Shown here in pieces: positions 16,290 through 25,050 of a stretch of 64,000 nucleotides of DNA; the stretch's first letter is position 1; each line of letters starts with the position of its first letter. The position numbers and the translations under genes are program-made. The stretch is from Brevibacterium permense (lineage in GTDB: Bacteria > Actinomycetota > Actinomycetes > Actinomycetales > Brevibacteriaceae): NCBI RefSeq assembly GCF_025506275.1, contig NZ_QYCP01000078.1, positions 22,285-86,284 of the forward strand, read 5' to 3'. The notes under the pieces are model-generated. The model was not told where the DNA came from and ran no database searches. It saw only the letters and a program-made list of their open reading frames with translations.

Positions 16290-17549
16290 TCATGCCTGCC
16301 CATCCGCGCGATCGACCCACAGCCGCGGCCGTTCCCCGGGCTTCGCCTCGAGCGTGACGTCGACGCCGAGTGGGGCACTCGGCGCATCGGGATCGTGGCC
16401 GAAGCCCATCTCCGACACGATCGGTATTCCCAAACCGCCGAGGTAGTCGATCATCAGCGCCTCCACCTCGTGGACGGGCGCGCAGTCCTCCCACGAGCCG
16501 AGCACCACCGCATCCGCCGATGTGAACCACCCGCCGCGGATCAGCTGCACCATGAGATTGTCGAGCCGGTACAGCTCCTCGTCGACGTCTTCGAGCATGA
16601 GAATGCTCGGACCCCGACGGTCACGTCGTTCCCGCACGTCGATGAGCTCGGGACTGCCCATCCCAGCGGCGATGAGACTGAGATTTCCCCCGCCGAGGCG
16701 GCCCTTCGCCGACCCCGGAACCAACGTCTGCGCCCGGCTGAGCGGGCGGGTCGCAGCGGTCTGCTCCGCCGCACGATCTTGAGTGGTCGAAATGGTCACG
16801 TCCCCGACGGTTTCCTGCGACCATTTCGACCGCTTAAGCGACGGTTCGACAGCCTCCGACAGAGAAGAGGTCGCTTTCGGATACTTTTCGGCGCCGAAAG
16901 TATCCGATGGTGACCTATTTTCGTCCGCCGAGGCGTCAGCGGCAGCCCCCGCCGCAGCGTCAGCGGCAGCCCCCGCCGCAGCCTCAGCGGCAGCCCCCGC
17001 TGCGTCCTCTGCGGGGAAGCCGAGTTCGCGGCCGCCCCAGGGATGAACCAGCCACGAGGCTACCTCGTCGGGGACGACCGTCGAGTTCTTGAACGGGTCG
17101 TTGCCGACCATCGGGCAGAACAGGGTCGCGACACCGAGTTGGTGGTCCCAGGCCTGGTGGAGTGCGGTGATGTCCGAGGAGCCGGTGAGCAGCTTGGGAC
17201 GGCCGTCGCGGCGCAGCATGTGCCGACGCATGAGGTCGAAGTCGATGCCGTCGAGCAGGCGCATGGCTCCGAAGCCGCCACGCAGCGCGATCACCGCATC
17301 CGTGTCCGGATCGCACCACGCGTCGACGAGGTCGGACCGGCGCTCGGCATCCGTGCCGGCGAGGTACTTCACCCTCGGGTGGCGGGCGCGGATGTGCTCA
17401 CCGGTCACAACGCGCAGCCCCCATGTTTCGAGCTGGGCGATGGCTCGCTGCAGCGAATCCTCGTCGGTGGGCCCGGACGGCGCGATGAGGCGAACGGTGT
17501 CACCGGGCGCCAGCGGCGCAGAATCGAGATAGGGGCTCGGCTTACTCAT
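16290..17549 (-). CDS. S66 family peptidase (L,D-carboxypeptidase / MccF-like) with large insertion
   Basis: A 419-residue cytoplasmic serine peptidase. The N-terminal domain has LIAPSGP, ALRGGFGAMRLLDGID and GSSDITALH with the nucleophile Ser125. The C-terminal domain has GRLGGGNLSL, the Glu-bearing EDVDEELYRLDN and GFGHD with the catalytic His. S66 enzymes trim D-Ala from murein tetrapeptides or split related peptides. Residues about 183-270 are an insertion of Ala/Gly/Asp repeats followed by sequence translated from two DNA palindromes; family members have only a short linker there. The first 8 nt overlap the end of the ABC ATPase gene, so it belongs to the transporter operon. Confidence 0.87.
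   Translation of the reverse strand: MSKPSPYLDSAPLAPGDTVRLIAPSGPTDEDSLQRAIAQLETWGLRVVTGEHIRARHPRVKYLAGTDAERRSDLVDAWCDPDTDAVIALRGGFGAMRLLDGIDFDLMRRHMLRRDGRPKLLTGSSDITALHQAWDHQLGVATLFCPMVGNDPFKNSTVVPDEVASWLVHPWGGRELGFPAEDAAGAAAEAAAGAAADAAAGAAADASADENRSPSDTFGAEKYPKATSSLSEAVEPSLKRSKWSQETVGDVTISTTQDRAAEQTAATRPLSRAQTLVPGSAKGRLGGGNLSLIAAGMGSPELIDVRERRDRRGPSILMLEDVDEELYRLDNLMVQLIRGGWFTSADAVVLGSWEDCAPVHEVEALMIDYLGGLGIPIVSEMGFGHDPDAPSAPLGVDVTLEAKPGERPRLWVDRADGQA
16782..16834. repeat. 53-nt palindromic element, copy A (inside the S66 gene)
   Basis: Arms of 16 nt (15 pair perfectly; inner core GGTCGAAATGGTC with GACCATTTCGACC) flank a 21-nt spacer. The same architecture and length recur at 43695-43747 with a changed but still complementary stem triplet. 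It lies in the coding insertion of the S66 peptidase and is translated as KRSKWSQETVGDVTISTT. Confidence 0.75.
16878..16906. repeat. Second inverted repeat inside the S66 insertion
   Basis: Near-perfect palindrome: arms CGGATACTTTTCGGC and GCCGAAAGTATCCG pair with one bulged T. It is 43 nt from palindromic element A and within the same coding insertion, so two hairpin elements have accumulated in one non-conserved loop. Confidence 0.7.
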
Positions 17550-19197
17550 TCCTCACCAGACTCTGGCTTCCCAGTCGGGGAACCGCGGCGAGCAGCTCCT
17601 GCGTGTACTCGTGCTGCGGATCGGACAGCACCCTGTCGACCTCACCGTATTCGACGATCTCGCCTCTCTTCATCACGGCCACCGTATCCGCGATGTTCCA
17701 GGCCAGCCCGAGGTCGTGGGTGATGATGAGCGCACTCATTCCGAGGTTCTTCTTCAGTGCGAGGAACAGCGACAGGATCTCCCCGCGCACCGAGGCATCC
17801 AGCGACGCCACCGGCTCATCGGCGATGAGCACCTTCGGGTCGAGCGCCAGTGCGCCGGCGATGACGACGCGCTGCCGCTGTCCGCCGGAGAGCTCCTGCG
17901 GAGTCGACTCGAGATAGTCCTCGGCGGGGGTGAGCTCGGCGGCTTCGAGCGCGCCGATGACCCTCTCGTACTCCCGGTCCCTGATCCCCTGCACCTTCAG
18001 GCCCTCGACAACGGCCTCGTACACGCTGCGTTTGGGATTGAGCGATCCGGCCGGATCCTGCAGAATCATCTGCACCTTCCGCCGGAATGCTCGCAGCTCC
18101 TTCGCCTTCTTCGGCAGAGCCTTGCCCGCGAATGACAGCTGGGAACCCGCCTCCACCTCCTGCAGACCGAGCAGCGACCGCGCCAGAGTCGTCTTCCCCG
18201 AACCGGACTGGCCGACGACGGCGAGGATCTCCGCCTTCCGCAGCTGCAGATCCACTCCGCGCACCGCCCGTTCACGACCCCGCCGGGTGTCGAAGGAGAC
18301 ACTGAGATCCTTCGCCTCGAGCACCACCTCATCCGTCATGTTGAACGGTTCGGCCCGGACCACCTCGGCGGGTTTGAGCGTTCGAGGATTCAGCCGGGAT
18401 TCGGGGTCCCCGATCTGCGGAAACGCTCCGGCCAGCTGCTTCGTGTAGTCCTCCTGCGGGGACAGGCACACTTCGTCGCTGGGTCCGTATTCGACGAGGC
18501 GGCCGTGGCGCATGATCGCGAGATTCGCGCACACGGCGGAGAGCACGGCGAGGTCGTGGCTGATCATCAGCAGCGAGATCCCGCGTTCGGCGACGAGGCG
18601 GGCCAGGCCGGACAGGATCTGCTTCTGCACGATGACGTCGAGAGCCGTCGTCGGCTCGTCGGCGATGATGATATCGGGTTCGCAGGCGAGCGCCATGGCG
18701 ATCATGATGCGCTGTTTCTGCCCGCCGGAGAGCTCGTGCGGATACGCGCTCGACTTCGATGCCTCGAGGTTGACCTCGGCGAGGAGTTCGAACATCCGGT
18801 CGCGGCGCTTCTGCGGGGTCGTCCACGTGCCCTTCGAGTGATGTTCGAGAGCTTCGATGATCTGGCTCCCGACCTCGCGGACGGGATTGAGAGAGTGCAG
18901 AGCTCCTTGGAAGACGATCGAGGCCTGCGCCCACCGGACCGCGCGGATCTGGCCGAAGCTCAGCTCCCGGATGTCCTGCCCGCCGAGCAGGACCCGCCCC
19001 TCGAGGCGAACCGACTTCGGCAGCAGGCGCAGAGCCGACATGATCAGGGTCGATTTCCCCGACCCGGACTCCCCCGCAATGCCCAGAGTGGCACCGGCGG
19101 GCAGGTCGAGGCTGACGTCCTGCACGGCGACGACGTCGCCGCGGTCTGATGAGGAGCGGTAGGTGATCGAGACGTTCTCGAATTGAAGGTCGGTCAT
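17542..19197 (-). CDS. Peptide ABC transporter ATPase, two fused nucleotide-binding domains (DppDF-like)
   Basis: A 551-residue cytoplasmic ATPase joining two NBDs. The first has Walker A GESGSGKST, signature LSGGQKQR and Walker B IIIADEPTTALD. The second has GQSGSGKTT, LSGGQRQR and LIADEPVASLD. Fused DppD/DppF-type ATPases power dipeptide and oligopeptide importers. The start is the ATG at 19197, which overlaps the permease stop by 1 nt; a longer frame to 19839 is read-through of permease sequence in another frame. Its 3' end overlaps the S66 peptidase start by 8 nt. Confidence 0.93.
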   Translation of the reverse strand: MTDLQFENVSITYRSSSDRGDVVAVQDVSLDLPAGATLGIAGESGSGKSTLIMSALRLLPKSVRLEGRVLLGGQDIRELSFGQIRAVRWAQASIVFQGALHSLNPVREVGSQIIEALEHHSKGTWTTPQKRRDRMFELLAEVNLEASKSSAYPHELSGGQKQRIMIAMALACEPDIIIADEPTTALDVIVQKQILSGLARLVAERGISLLMISHDLAVLSAVCANLAIMRHGRLVEYGPSDEVCLSPQEDYTKQLAGAFPQIGDPESRLNPRTLKPAEVVRAEPFNMTDEVVLEAKDLSVSFDTRRGRERAVRGVDLQLRKAEILAVVGQSGSGKTTLARSLLGLQEVEAGSQLSFAGKALPKKAKELRAFRRKVQMILQDPAGSLNPKRSVYEAVVEGLKVQGIRDREYERVIGALEAAELTPAEDYLESTPQELSGGQRQRVVIAGALALDPKVLIADEPVASLDASVRGEILSLFLALKKNLGMSALIITHDLGLAWNIADTVAVMKRGEIVEYGEVDRVLSDPQHEYTQELLAAVPRLGSQSLVRNE

Positions 19198-20180
19198 CAG
19201 CGGCTCCTCAGGGCGGGGTTGATGATGGCTTCGAAAGCGCGCCCGACCATCGTGAAGGCGAGCACGACGAGCAGGATCGCCACACCCGGGGTGAGCACGT
19301 ACCACCAGTAGCCGGAGGTCGCCGCGGACACGTCCATCGAGTTCTTCAGGATCGTGCCCCACGATTCCTTCGACGTGTCCCCGAGGCCGAGGAACGACAG
19401 CGTCGATTCGGCGATGATCGCCCCACCGACGGTCAGCGTCGTGTTCGCGAGCACGAGCGGCATCACCGCCGGAAGCAGGTGACGGAACAGAATATGGGAA
19501 TGACCGGCACCGAGGATGCGCGCCCTTTCGATGTAGAGCCGAGATTCGACGCTCAAAGTCTGCGAGCGCACGATCCGTGCCGTGGACGCCCATGAGGTCA
19601 GTCCGATGGCGACGACGATCGTGAAGACACCGCGCTCGAGCACGGAGGAGAGCACGATCGCGAGAAGCAGGGACGGCAGGACGATGAAGAAGTCGACGAT
19701 GCGCATGATGATGCCGCCGAACAGTCCCGTGAAGTGACCTGCGGCCAGTCCCATGATGGTGCCGATGATCATCGACATGACGGTCGCGGCCACGCCGACG
19801 AGGATCGACACGCGCGCTCCCCAGAGGATGCGCACCCACAGCTCGCGTCCCAGGTCATCGGTGCCCAAGGGGTGGTCGAGGCTCGGCGGGGCATAGCGCG
19901 GCACGTCGAGCTGCTTCGTGACATCGAGCATCGAGGCCGGGGCGATGAGCGGTGCGGCGATCGCGATGACGATGAAGAAGAGGAGCACGACGGCACCGAT
20001 GAGCGCCGGGACGTCGGAGCGGAAGAGCGCCCAGTTCTTCTTCGCGTTGTTCAGCCGGCGTTCGCGCACGAGCTTCGCGCCGTCGATTGCGGGTGTGGAT
20101 CCCCGGGTTTCCGAACCACGCGGATTCGGTTCGTTCGATGAGGGGCCGGGGGCCGCCTCGGCGGGGGTGTTCGCGCTCAT
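19197..20180 (-). CDS. Peptide ABC transporter permease (DppC-like)
   Basis: A 327-residue inner-membrane permease with an N-terminal hydrophobic helix and a BPD_transp_1 domain. HPLGTDDLGRELWVRILWGARVS is the classic DppC/OppC entry segment, and ERARILGAGHSHILFRHLLP carries the EAA loop that contacts the ATPase. The ATG at 20180 overlaps the DppB stop by 1 nt. The first about 40 residues are a polar Pro/Ser/Gly-rich extension, as in several genes of this window. Confidence 0.93.
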   Translation of the reverse strand: MSANTPAEAAPGPSSNEPNPRGSETRGSTPAIDGAKLVRERRLNNAKKNWALFRSDVPALIGAVVLLFFIVIAIAAPLIAPASMLDVTKQLDVPRYAPPSLDHPLGTDDLGRELWVRILWGARVSILVGVAATVMSMIIGTIMGLAAGHFTGLFGGIIMRIVDFFIVLPSLLLAIVLSSVLERGVFTIVVAIGLTSWASTARIVRSQTLSVESRLYIERARILGAGHSHILFRHLLPAVMPLVLANTTLTVGGAIIAESTLSFLGLGDTSKESWGTILKNSMDVSAATSGYWWYVLTPGVAILLVVLAFTMVGRAFEAIINPALRSR

Positions 20181-21340
20181 CAGGCCCTCCTGACGCGGGG
20201 ATCGAGGAATCGGTAGACGATGTCGGCGGCGAGGTTCATCACGATGATGATCGCCGAGAATACGACGAAGGTGCCCTGCAGCAGCGGCAGGTCGGGGCCG
20301 CGGATGGCCTCGAAGGTGAGTTTGCCCAGTCCCGGCCACGAGAACACGGCTTCGACGGTGACGGCGCCGGCGATGAGCCCGCCGATGTGGAGGAAGACGA
20401 CGGTGACGGTCGGCAGCAGCGCGTTGGGCACGGCGTGACGGCGGCGGACCTCATCCTCGGTGAGGCCTTTCGCGCGGGCGGTCGTGAGGTAGTCCTCGTT
20501 CATCTCCTCAAGCAGAGAGGCGCGCATGATCATGAGGAACTGCGCATAGACGACGGCGACGAGCGAGATGACGGGGAGGATGAGGTGTTTGATGACGTCG
20601 ATGATTCCGGCCGGTGACCAGGGGTCGAGCCCCGGGGTGATCATGCCGCCGGTGGGCAGCCATTGGAGGGTGCCGCCGAAGATCATGAGCAGGATGAGGC
20701 CGAGCCAGAACGTGGGCACGGACCAGAAGATCAGCGAGGTCGAGGACGCGAGCTTGTCGAACAGGGAATTGCGTCGCCAGGCCGAGATCTGCCCGAGCCA
20801 CAGGCCCAGGACGATGGCGATGACGGCCGCGGTGGCGGTGAGCAGCAGGGTCGGGCCGAGGTATTCGCCGATGAGCGCGGACACGGACTTCCGGTACACG
20901 TAGGACTCGCCGAGGTCGCCGGTGACGATGCCGACGAGGTAGTCCCAGAACTGGACGATGACGGGTTTGTCGAGTCCGTACTGGCTGCGCAGTTCGGCGA
21001 TCTGCGCCGGCGACATCGGTCGTTCCTTCGCGATCTTGAGCACGGGATCGCCGGGCAGCATCCGGAACGCGAAGAAACCGAGCACGATGACGAGGACCAT
21101 CGAGGTCGCGGCCCCGCCGAGCTTGCGCAGGAAGTAGCGGGTGAACGATCCGCCGGCCGGTGGTTCGTCCATATCGGCGGTGGCGGGGTTCGCCGGGTTG
21201 GCGGGGTCCGCGTCGGCGGTTGCCGCGGATCCCCTCGCCGAGGCGGGACTGGGGTTCGTGGGGTCGGTGCCCGGGTTCGACGTGCCCGGTCCTCGGTCAG
21301 GGCGATCCCCGGAATGGGGATCGTGGGTGGGTGTGCTCAC
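20180..21340 (-). CDS. Peptide ABC transporter permease (DppB-like)
   Basis: A 386-residue inner-membrane permease. After about 65 polar Pro/Ala/Asp-rich residues comes the membrane domain: FRMLPGDPVLKIAKERPMSPAQ is the conserved post-helix-1 block, and TARAKGLTEDEVRRRHAVPNAL is the EAA loop. It pairs with the DppC-like protein and the fused ATPase to import peptides. The binding-protein gene lies 108 nt upstream, separated by a stem-loop that could set the stoichiometry. Confidence 0.92.
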   Translation of the reverse strand: MSTPTHDPHSGDRPDRGPGTSNPGTDPTNPSPASARGSAATADADPANPANPATADMDEPPAGGSFTRYFLRKLGGAATSMVLVIVLGFFAFRMLPGDPVLKIAKERPMSPAQIAELRSQYGLDKPVIVQFWDYLVGIVTGDLGESYVYRKSVSALIGEYLGPTLLLTATAAVIAIVLGLWLGQISAWRRNSLFDKLASSTSLIFWSVPTFWLGLILLMIFGGTLQWLPTGGMITPGLDPWSPAGIIDVIKHLILPVISLVAVVYAQFLMIMRASLLEEMNEDYLTTARAKGLTEDEVRRRHAVPNALLPTVTVVFLHIGGLIAGAVTVEAVFSWPGLGKLTFEAIRGPDLPLLQGTFVVFSAIIIVMNLAADIVYRFLDPRVRRA

Positions 21341-21376
21341 TGTGGTGCTCCCGGTGGTGGGGACGGGCCCGTGGGC

Positions 21377-21432
21377 CCGGGTGCCGCAGGTGGTGCGGGT
21401 AGTGCGGGTAGTGCGGGTGGTGCGGCACCCGG
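21377..21432. terminator. Stem-loop between binding-protein and permease genes
   Basis: Perfect 12-bp arms (21377-21388, CCGGGTGCCGCA, with 21421-21432) enclose a 32-nt spacer of tandem 9-nt GTGCGGGTA-like repeats; a GGGCCCgtGGGCCC palindrome lies just beside it. Such hairpins after a binding-protein gene commonly protect its mRNA and reduce read-through into the permeases. Confidence 0.65.
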
Positions 21433-21448
21433 ACTGTGGGTGTGGGGA

Positions 21449-23269
21449 CTATTCGCGGTCGTCGGACTTCTTGCGACGGCTGAGCAGCCAGCCGCCTCCG
21501 CCGAGGACGACGATGACCGCTGCCGCGATGCCGATCCAGCCGCCGGCGCCCATTCCGCCTCCGGTGGCTTCCTCTTCGCTGACGGGTTCGACCGAGGAAT
21601 ATCCCCAGTAGCCGACCTGGTTGGCGATAGCACCGCCGTCGCTGGGCTGTTTGGTGAAGTTGTCGAACCGGTCGGAGCGGTAGGCCTCGAGCTGGTTCGG
21701 GTACCACAGTGTCACCGAGGGGGCTTCCTCGTAGTGGATGGCCTGGGCCTTCTGCACGAGGTCCTGACGTTTGGCCTGGTCGAGCTCGACGTGCTGAGCC
21801 TGATAGAGCTTGTCGAATTCCTTGTTGCACCAGCCGTCCTGGCTGGTGCCGCCGTTGCCGTCGGCGTCGGGGCGCTGACCGCAGGTGTTGATGCTCAGCT
21901 GGTAGTCGGGATCGGGATTGATCGACCAGCCGGAGAAGTACATATCGTAGTCGCCCTTGGTGGTGCGTTCGGACACCGTGTCGACGTCAGAGGACTCGTT
22001 CTTCAGGTCGATGCCGATGTCCTTCATCCACGGTTTGATGAACTTCGCGGTGCTCTGTTCGATCGGCGCGTCGGCGTCGGTGAGGAAGCGCAGCTGCAGC
22101 TTCTCACCGTCCTTCTCGCGGATGCCGCCGGATCCTTCCTTCCAGCCGGCGCCGTCGAGCAGCTTCTTCGCCTTGGCCACGTCGAATCCGCTGATGACGG
22201 AGTTGTCGGACTTGAGTGCCCAGTCCGGGTAGACGGCGGGAATGAAGCTCGTGGCCGGCTGCGCATAGTCCTGCATGACCTGTTTGCGCAGGGTCTCGGT
22301 GTCGATGCCGGCGCGGATTGCCTGACGGACCTTTTTGTCCTTGAGCGCCTCATTGCCGGTGCCGAATTCCTTGCCCTCGGCGTCGGCGACGCCCGGATTG
22401 ATGGAGATTCCGTTGAAGCGGCGGCCGTTGCCGTCGTTGAGTTCGACGTTGTCCGCGTTCTCCAGCGCCGTGAACTGGTCGGGGCTGAGCCCTGTGATGA
22501 AGTCGACTTCGCCGGAGCGGATCGCCTGCACCTGCGCATCGGAGTTCGTGTAGTAGCGGTACTGGATCTCGTCGAGCTTCGGCTTGCCGCGCCAGAAGTT
22601 CGGGTTCGCTTTGAGCGTGATCGATTTGTTCGCCTGGTAGCTCTCGAGTTGGAAGGGTCCCGAGCCGACGGACTTCTCATCGTTCTTGAACTCGCCGGGC
22701 TTGTCGATCTTCGACCAGACGTGCTCGGGCACGACGGGGATCTCTTGGCCGGGGTTGTTCGCCTGCGGCTTCTTCAGAGTGATCCTGACGGTGTCGTCGT
22801 CGGGGGTCTCGACCTTGTCGAAGTTCTCGACGAGGCTGCCGTTCGCCACCGCCATCTCTTCCTTCTCCATCATCTGGTTGTAGGTCCAGGCGACGTCTTT
22901 CGAGGTCAGCGGTTCACCGTCGGACCATTTCATGTCCGGACGGATCGTGTAGGTCCAGACCTTGCCCTCGGAGTCCGTGTTCCATTCGGTGGCGAGCCCC
23001 TCGGTGACCGAACCGTCCTTGGCGTCGTTGGCCACGAGGTTCTCGTACATGTACCGGAAGGTGTTCGTCGGCACGAGGTAGAAGGACGTGAACGGGTTGA
23101 AGGAGTCGATGAAACCGTCGGTGGCGATCCGCAGCACGTTCTCGGAGGCCGGAGCCTCCGAGGTGGCGGCCTGCGCCGGGGAGGCGGCCATCGATCCGGC
23201 AAGGGCGAGTGCTGCGACTCCGGCCAGGCACCGTTGCCAGCCTCTGCGCAGTGAGTGTGAAGTGAACAT
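21449..23269 (-). CDS. Peptide ABC transporter substrate-binding protein (SBP family 5), membrane-anchored
   Basis: A 606-residue exported binding protein of the DppA/OppA family: Sec signal peptide (about 1-34, ending SPAQA), then the SBP_bac_5 body with FNPFTSFYLVPTNTF, the YTIRPDMKWSDGEPLTSKDV block and FSGWSINPDPDY near the end. Unusually it has no lipobox. Instead the C-terminus carries a Gly-rich helix (GWIGIAAAVIVVLGGGGWLL) and SRRKK stop-transfer, so it is held by a C-terminal membrane anchor. The start is ATG at 23269 behind a purine-rich tract. It is first in the transporter operon. Confidence 0.9.
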   Translation of the reverse strand: MFTSHSLRRGWQRCLAGVAALALAGSMAASPAQAATSEAPASENVLRIATDGFIDSFNPFTSFYLVPTNTFRYMYENLVANDAKDGSVTEGLATEWNTDSEGKVWTYTIRPDMKWSDGEPLTSKDVAWTYNQMMEKEEMAVANGSLVENFDKVETPDDDTVRITLKKPQANNPGQEIPVVPEHVWSKIDKPGEFKNDEKSVGSGPFQLESYQANKSITLKANPNFWRGKPKLDEIQYRYYTNSDAQVQAIRSGEVDFITGLSPDQFTALENADNVELNDGNGRRFNGISINPGVADAEGKEFGTGNEALKDKKVRQAIRAGIDTETLRKQVMQDYAQPATSFIPAVYPDWALKSDNSVISGFDVAKAKKLLDGAGWKEGSGGIREKDGEKLQLRFLTDADAPIEQSTAKFIKPWMKDIGIDLKNESSDVDTVSERTTKGDYDMYFSGWSINPDPDYQLSINTCGQRPDADGNGGTSQDGWCNKEFDKLYQAQHVELDQAKRQDLVQKAQAIHYEEAPSVTLWYPNQLEAYRSDRFDNFTKQPSDGGAIANQVGYWGYSSVEPVSEEEATGGGMGAGGWIGIAAAVIVVLGGGGWLLSRRKKSDDRE

Positions 23270-23310
23270 CTTCGTCTTTCTTCTCGTGCGGTGATTCACT
23301 TGTCCTCCCC

Positions 23311-23344
23311 TGACCCGGGTGAATCGGGGTGTTCTCCCGGGTCA
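23311..23344. promoter_or_regulatory. Inverted repeat upstream of the binding-protein gene
   Basis: TGACCCGGG (23311-23319) and CCCGGGTCA (23336-23344) are perfect 9-bp arms with a 16-nt spacer, 42 nt upstream of the start codon. It could be an operator, for example for the PucR-type regulator upstream, or a leader hairpin. I cannot decide from sequence. Confidence 0.45.
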
Positions 23345-23452
23345 GAGCAGATGTGTTCTCCATCACTCTACGTTCGAAGTGACGTGAAAACGGCACAACA
23401 ACGCACAAATATGCCTGCCGGTCACTGTGCAGATGCCACAGGCGACTCGAAA

Positions 23453-24952
23453 TCAGCTGCCGTGGGCAAGGGGCTCGGCGGCGGTTTCGCGATCATCCGG
23501 GTTCAGCGGGCGCAGTTCGGTCTCGCCCGCCTCGGCGAGGATTTCAGCGATCGTCTGCCCGCGGCGGATGATGCTGAACTCGATGCCGCCGTCAGGAGCA
23601 GTGCGGTAGCCGAAGATCGGCACTCGCGGGAGCAGATTGTAGGAGAACGGATTCGAGAAGTAATAGGCACCTGTCTCGGGCACGGCGACGAGGTCACCTG
23701 CGTCGAGACGCGGCAGCATCCGATCCCGGGCCAGGAGGTCGCCGGAGAAGCAGGCGGGTCCGGCGACGTCGGTCGGGACGATCTCGGTGTCGGCCTCCTC
23801 GGCGGTCTTGGGGTTCCCGTCCGGGGTGAACGGCAGGATCCGCAGGGGCCAGTCGTTCGGGGCATAGGCGGTACGGGTGGCGACTTGGACACCGGCCTGG
23901 GTCATGACGATCCGGCGCCCGCCGGTGGTCTTTGCGTATTCGACGCGGGTGAGGATGGTGCCGGCCTTGGCGAGGAGGGCGCGGCCGAATTCGGTGACGA
24001 TGTCGAAGCCGAACAGGCCCGGCACCTCCTCCTCGAGAACCGAGCGGTAGTCGGCGAAGGTCGGGTTGATGTCCTCACCGTCGAAGTTCACCGACAGTCC
24101 CCCTCCGATGTCGATGCGCGTGATCCGCCTGGTCGAGGCACGGGAGTTGATCTCCTCGGCGAGGTCGACGGCGGCGCGGATTCCGACGGCGGCCTTGTCG
24201 AGGCTGATGCCCTGCGAGCCGGAGTGGACGTGGATCTGGCTCAGCCATGGGCGAGCGAGGTAGGCCTCGATGAGGACCTCGCGGAGGCCCGGGTCGGCGA
24301 GTCCGATACCGAATTTCGAGGTTTCGGTGGCTGTGCTCAAGGCGCCGATCGCGCCCGTGCCCGACTGCGGATTGATGCGGATTCCGATCTTCGCCGAGGC
24401 GGCCGTGCTGTTCCGATCCGCCAGGATCGTGTCGAGGCGGGAGAGTTCGTCGAAGTTGTCGACGTTGATCGAGACGCCGAGGTCGACGGCTCGGTACAGT
24501 TCGGCCCAGGTCTTGGCCGGGGAGTCGAAGACGATGCGGTCGGGGGCGAACCCGGCCGAGAGTGCGAGTTCGAGTTCGCCGGGGCTGGCGACCTCGCAGC
24601 CGGCTCCCGCCTCGGCGAATCGGCGCAGCAGCGACGGCAGCGGCACCGCCTTGCACGCCACTGCGTGGAGCACCTCGCGGTCCGATGCGAATGCCGAGGT
24701 CAGCCGGTGGAAGGCGGTGTCGACCCAGTCGAGATCTATGAGCCCGAGCACGGCCGCTTCATCGGTCAGCGCGGGAACGTTGTCCGACTGCGCGGAGGCG
24801 TTTGCCAGCGGTGCAGGAGCCGAATCCGACTGCGCGGAGACATGTGCCGACTGCGCCGGATCGGCTGAGCGGTGAGGCGACACACTGTTCTCTGCGATCG
24901 TTCGGATTGCTCGGGCGCGACGGTTCGGAATCGCATGGTGGTGACTGGGCAT
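23453..24952 (-). CDS. PLP-dependent group IV decarboxylase-like enzyme (LysA/ODC fold)
   Basis: A 499-residue fold-type III PLP enzyme. Lys101 in HAVACKAVP is the cofactor lysine, HVHSGSQ and DIGGGLSVNF bind the phosphate, and EFGRALLAKAGTILTRVEY follows the diaminopimelate decarboxylase pattern. The substrate-site motif that reads CESGD in LysA reads CFSGD here (Phe402), and LysA's EPGR is EFGR. So it is unlikely to be the biosynthetic enzyme. Beside peptide import genes, decarboxylation or racemisation of a released diamino or D-amino acid is a reasonable guess. The first 60 residues are a Ser/Ala/Gln-rich extension. Confidence 0.82.
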   Translation of the reverse strand: MPSHHHAIPNRRARAIRTIAENSVSPHRSADPAQSAHVSAQSDSAPAPLANASAQSDNVPALTDEAAVLGLIDLDWVDTAFHRLTSAFASDREVLHAVACKAVPLPSLLRRFAEAGAGCEVASPGELELALSAGFAPDRIVFDSPAKTWAELYRAVDLGVSINVDNFDELSRLDTILADRNSTAASAKIGIRINPQSGTGAIGALSTATETSKFGIGLADPGLREVLIEAYLARPWLSQIHVHSGSQGISLDKAAVGIRAAVDLAEEINSRASTRRITRIDIGGGLSVNFDGEDINPTFADYRSVLEEEVPGLFGFDIVTEFGRALLAKAGTILTRVEYAKTTGGRRIVMTQAGVQVATRTAYAPNDWPLRILPFTPDGNPKTAEEADTEIVPTDVAGPACFSGDLLARDRMLPRLDAGDLVAVPETGAYYFSNPFSYNLLPRVPIFGYRTAPDGGIEFSIIRRGQTIAEILAEAGETELRPLNPDDRETAAEPLAHGS

Positions 24953-25050
24953 AACGTCCTTTGTTCGAGATCTGTTGTCACTTTAGGACGGCTGACCTCG
25001 AAGAACGCACGATAATTCGCCAATGTTCGCGGGGGCTGATTGTAGGTTTC

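Noticed and set aside
14658..16913. 751-residue plus-strand open frame
   Set aside because: It spans DUF819, DUF3870, the serine hydrolase and S66, all clearly coding on the other strand, and has no recognisable motif.
20663..23254. 863-residue open frame on the plus strand opposite the transporter genes
   Set aside because: It lies antisense to the DppB-like and binding-protein genes, is full of Gly/Val/Asp-rich sequence without any domain, and arises from GC-rich third positions of the real genes.
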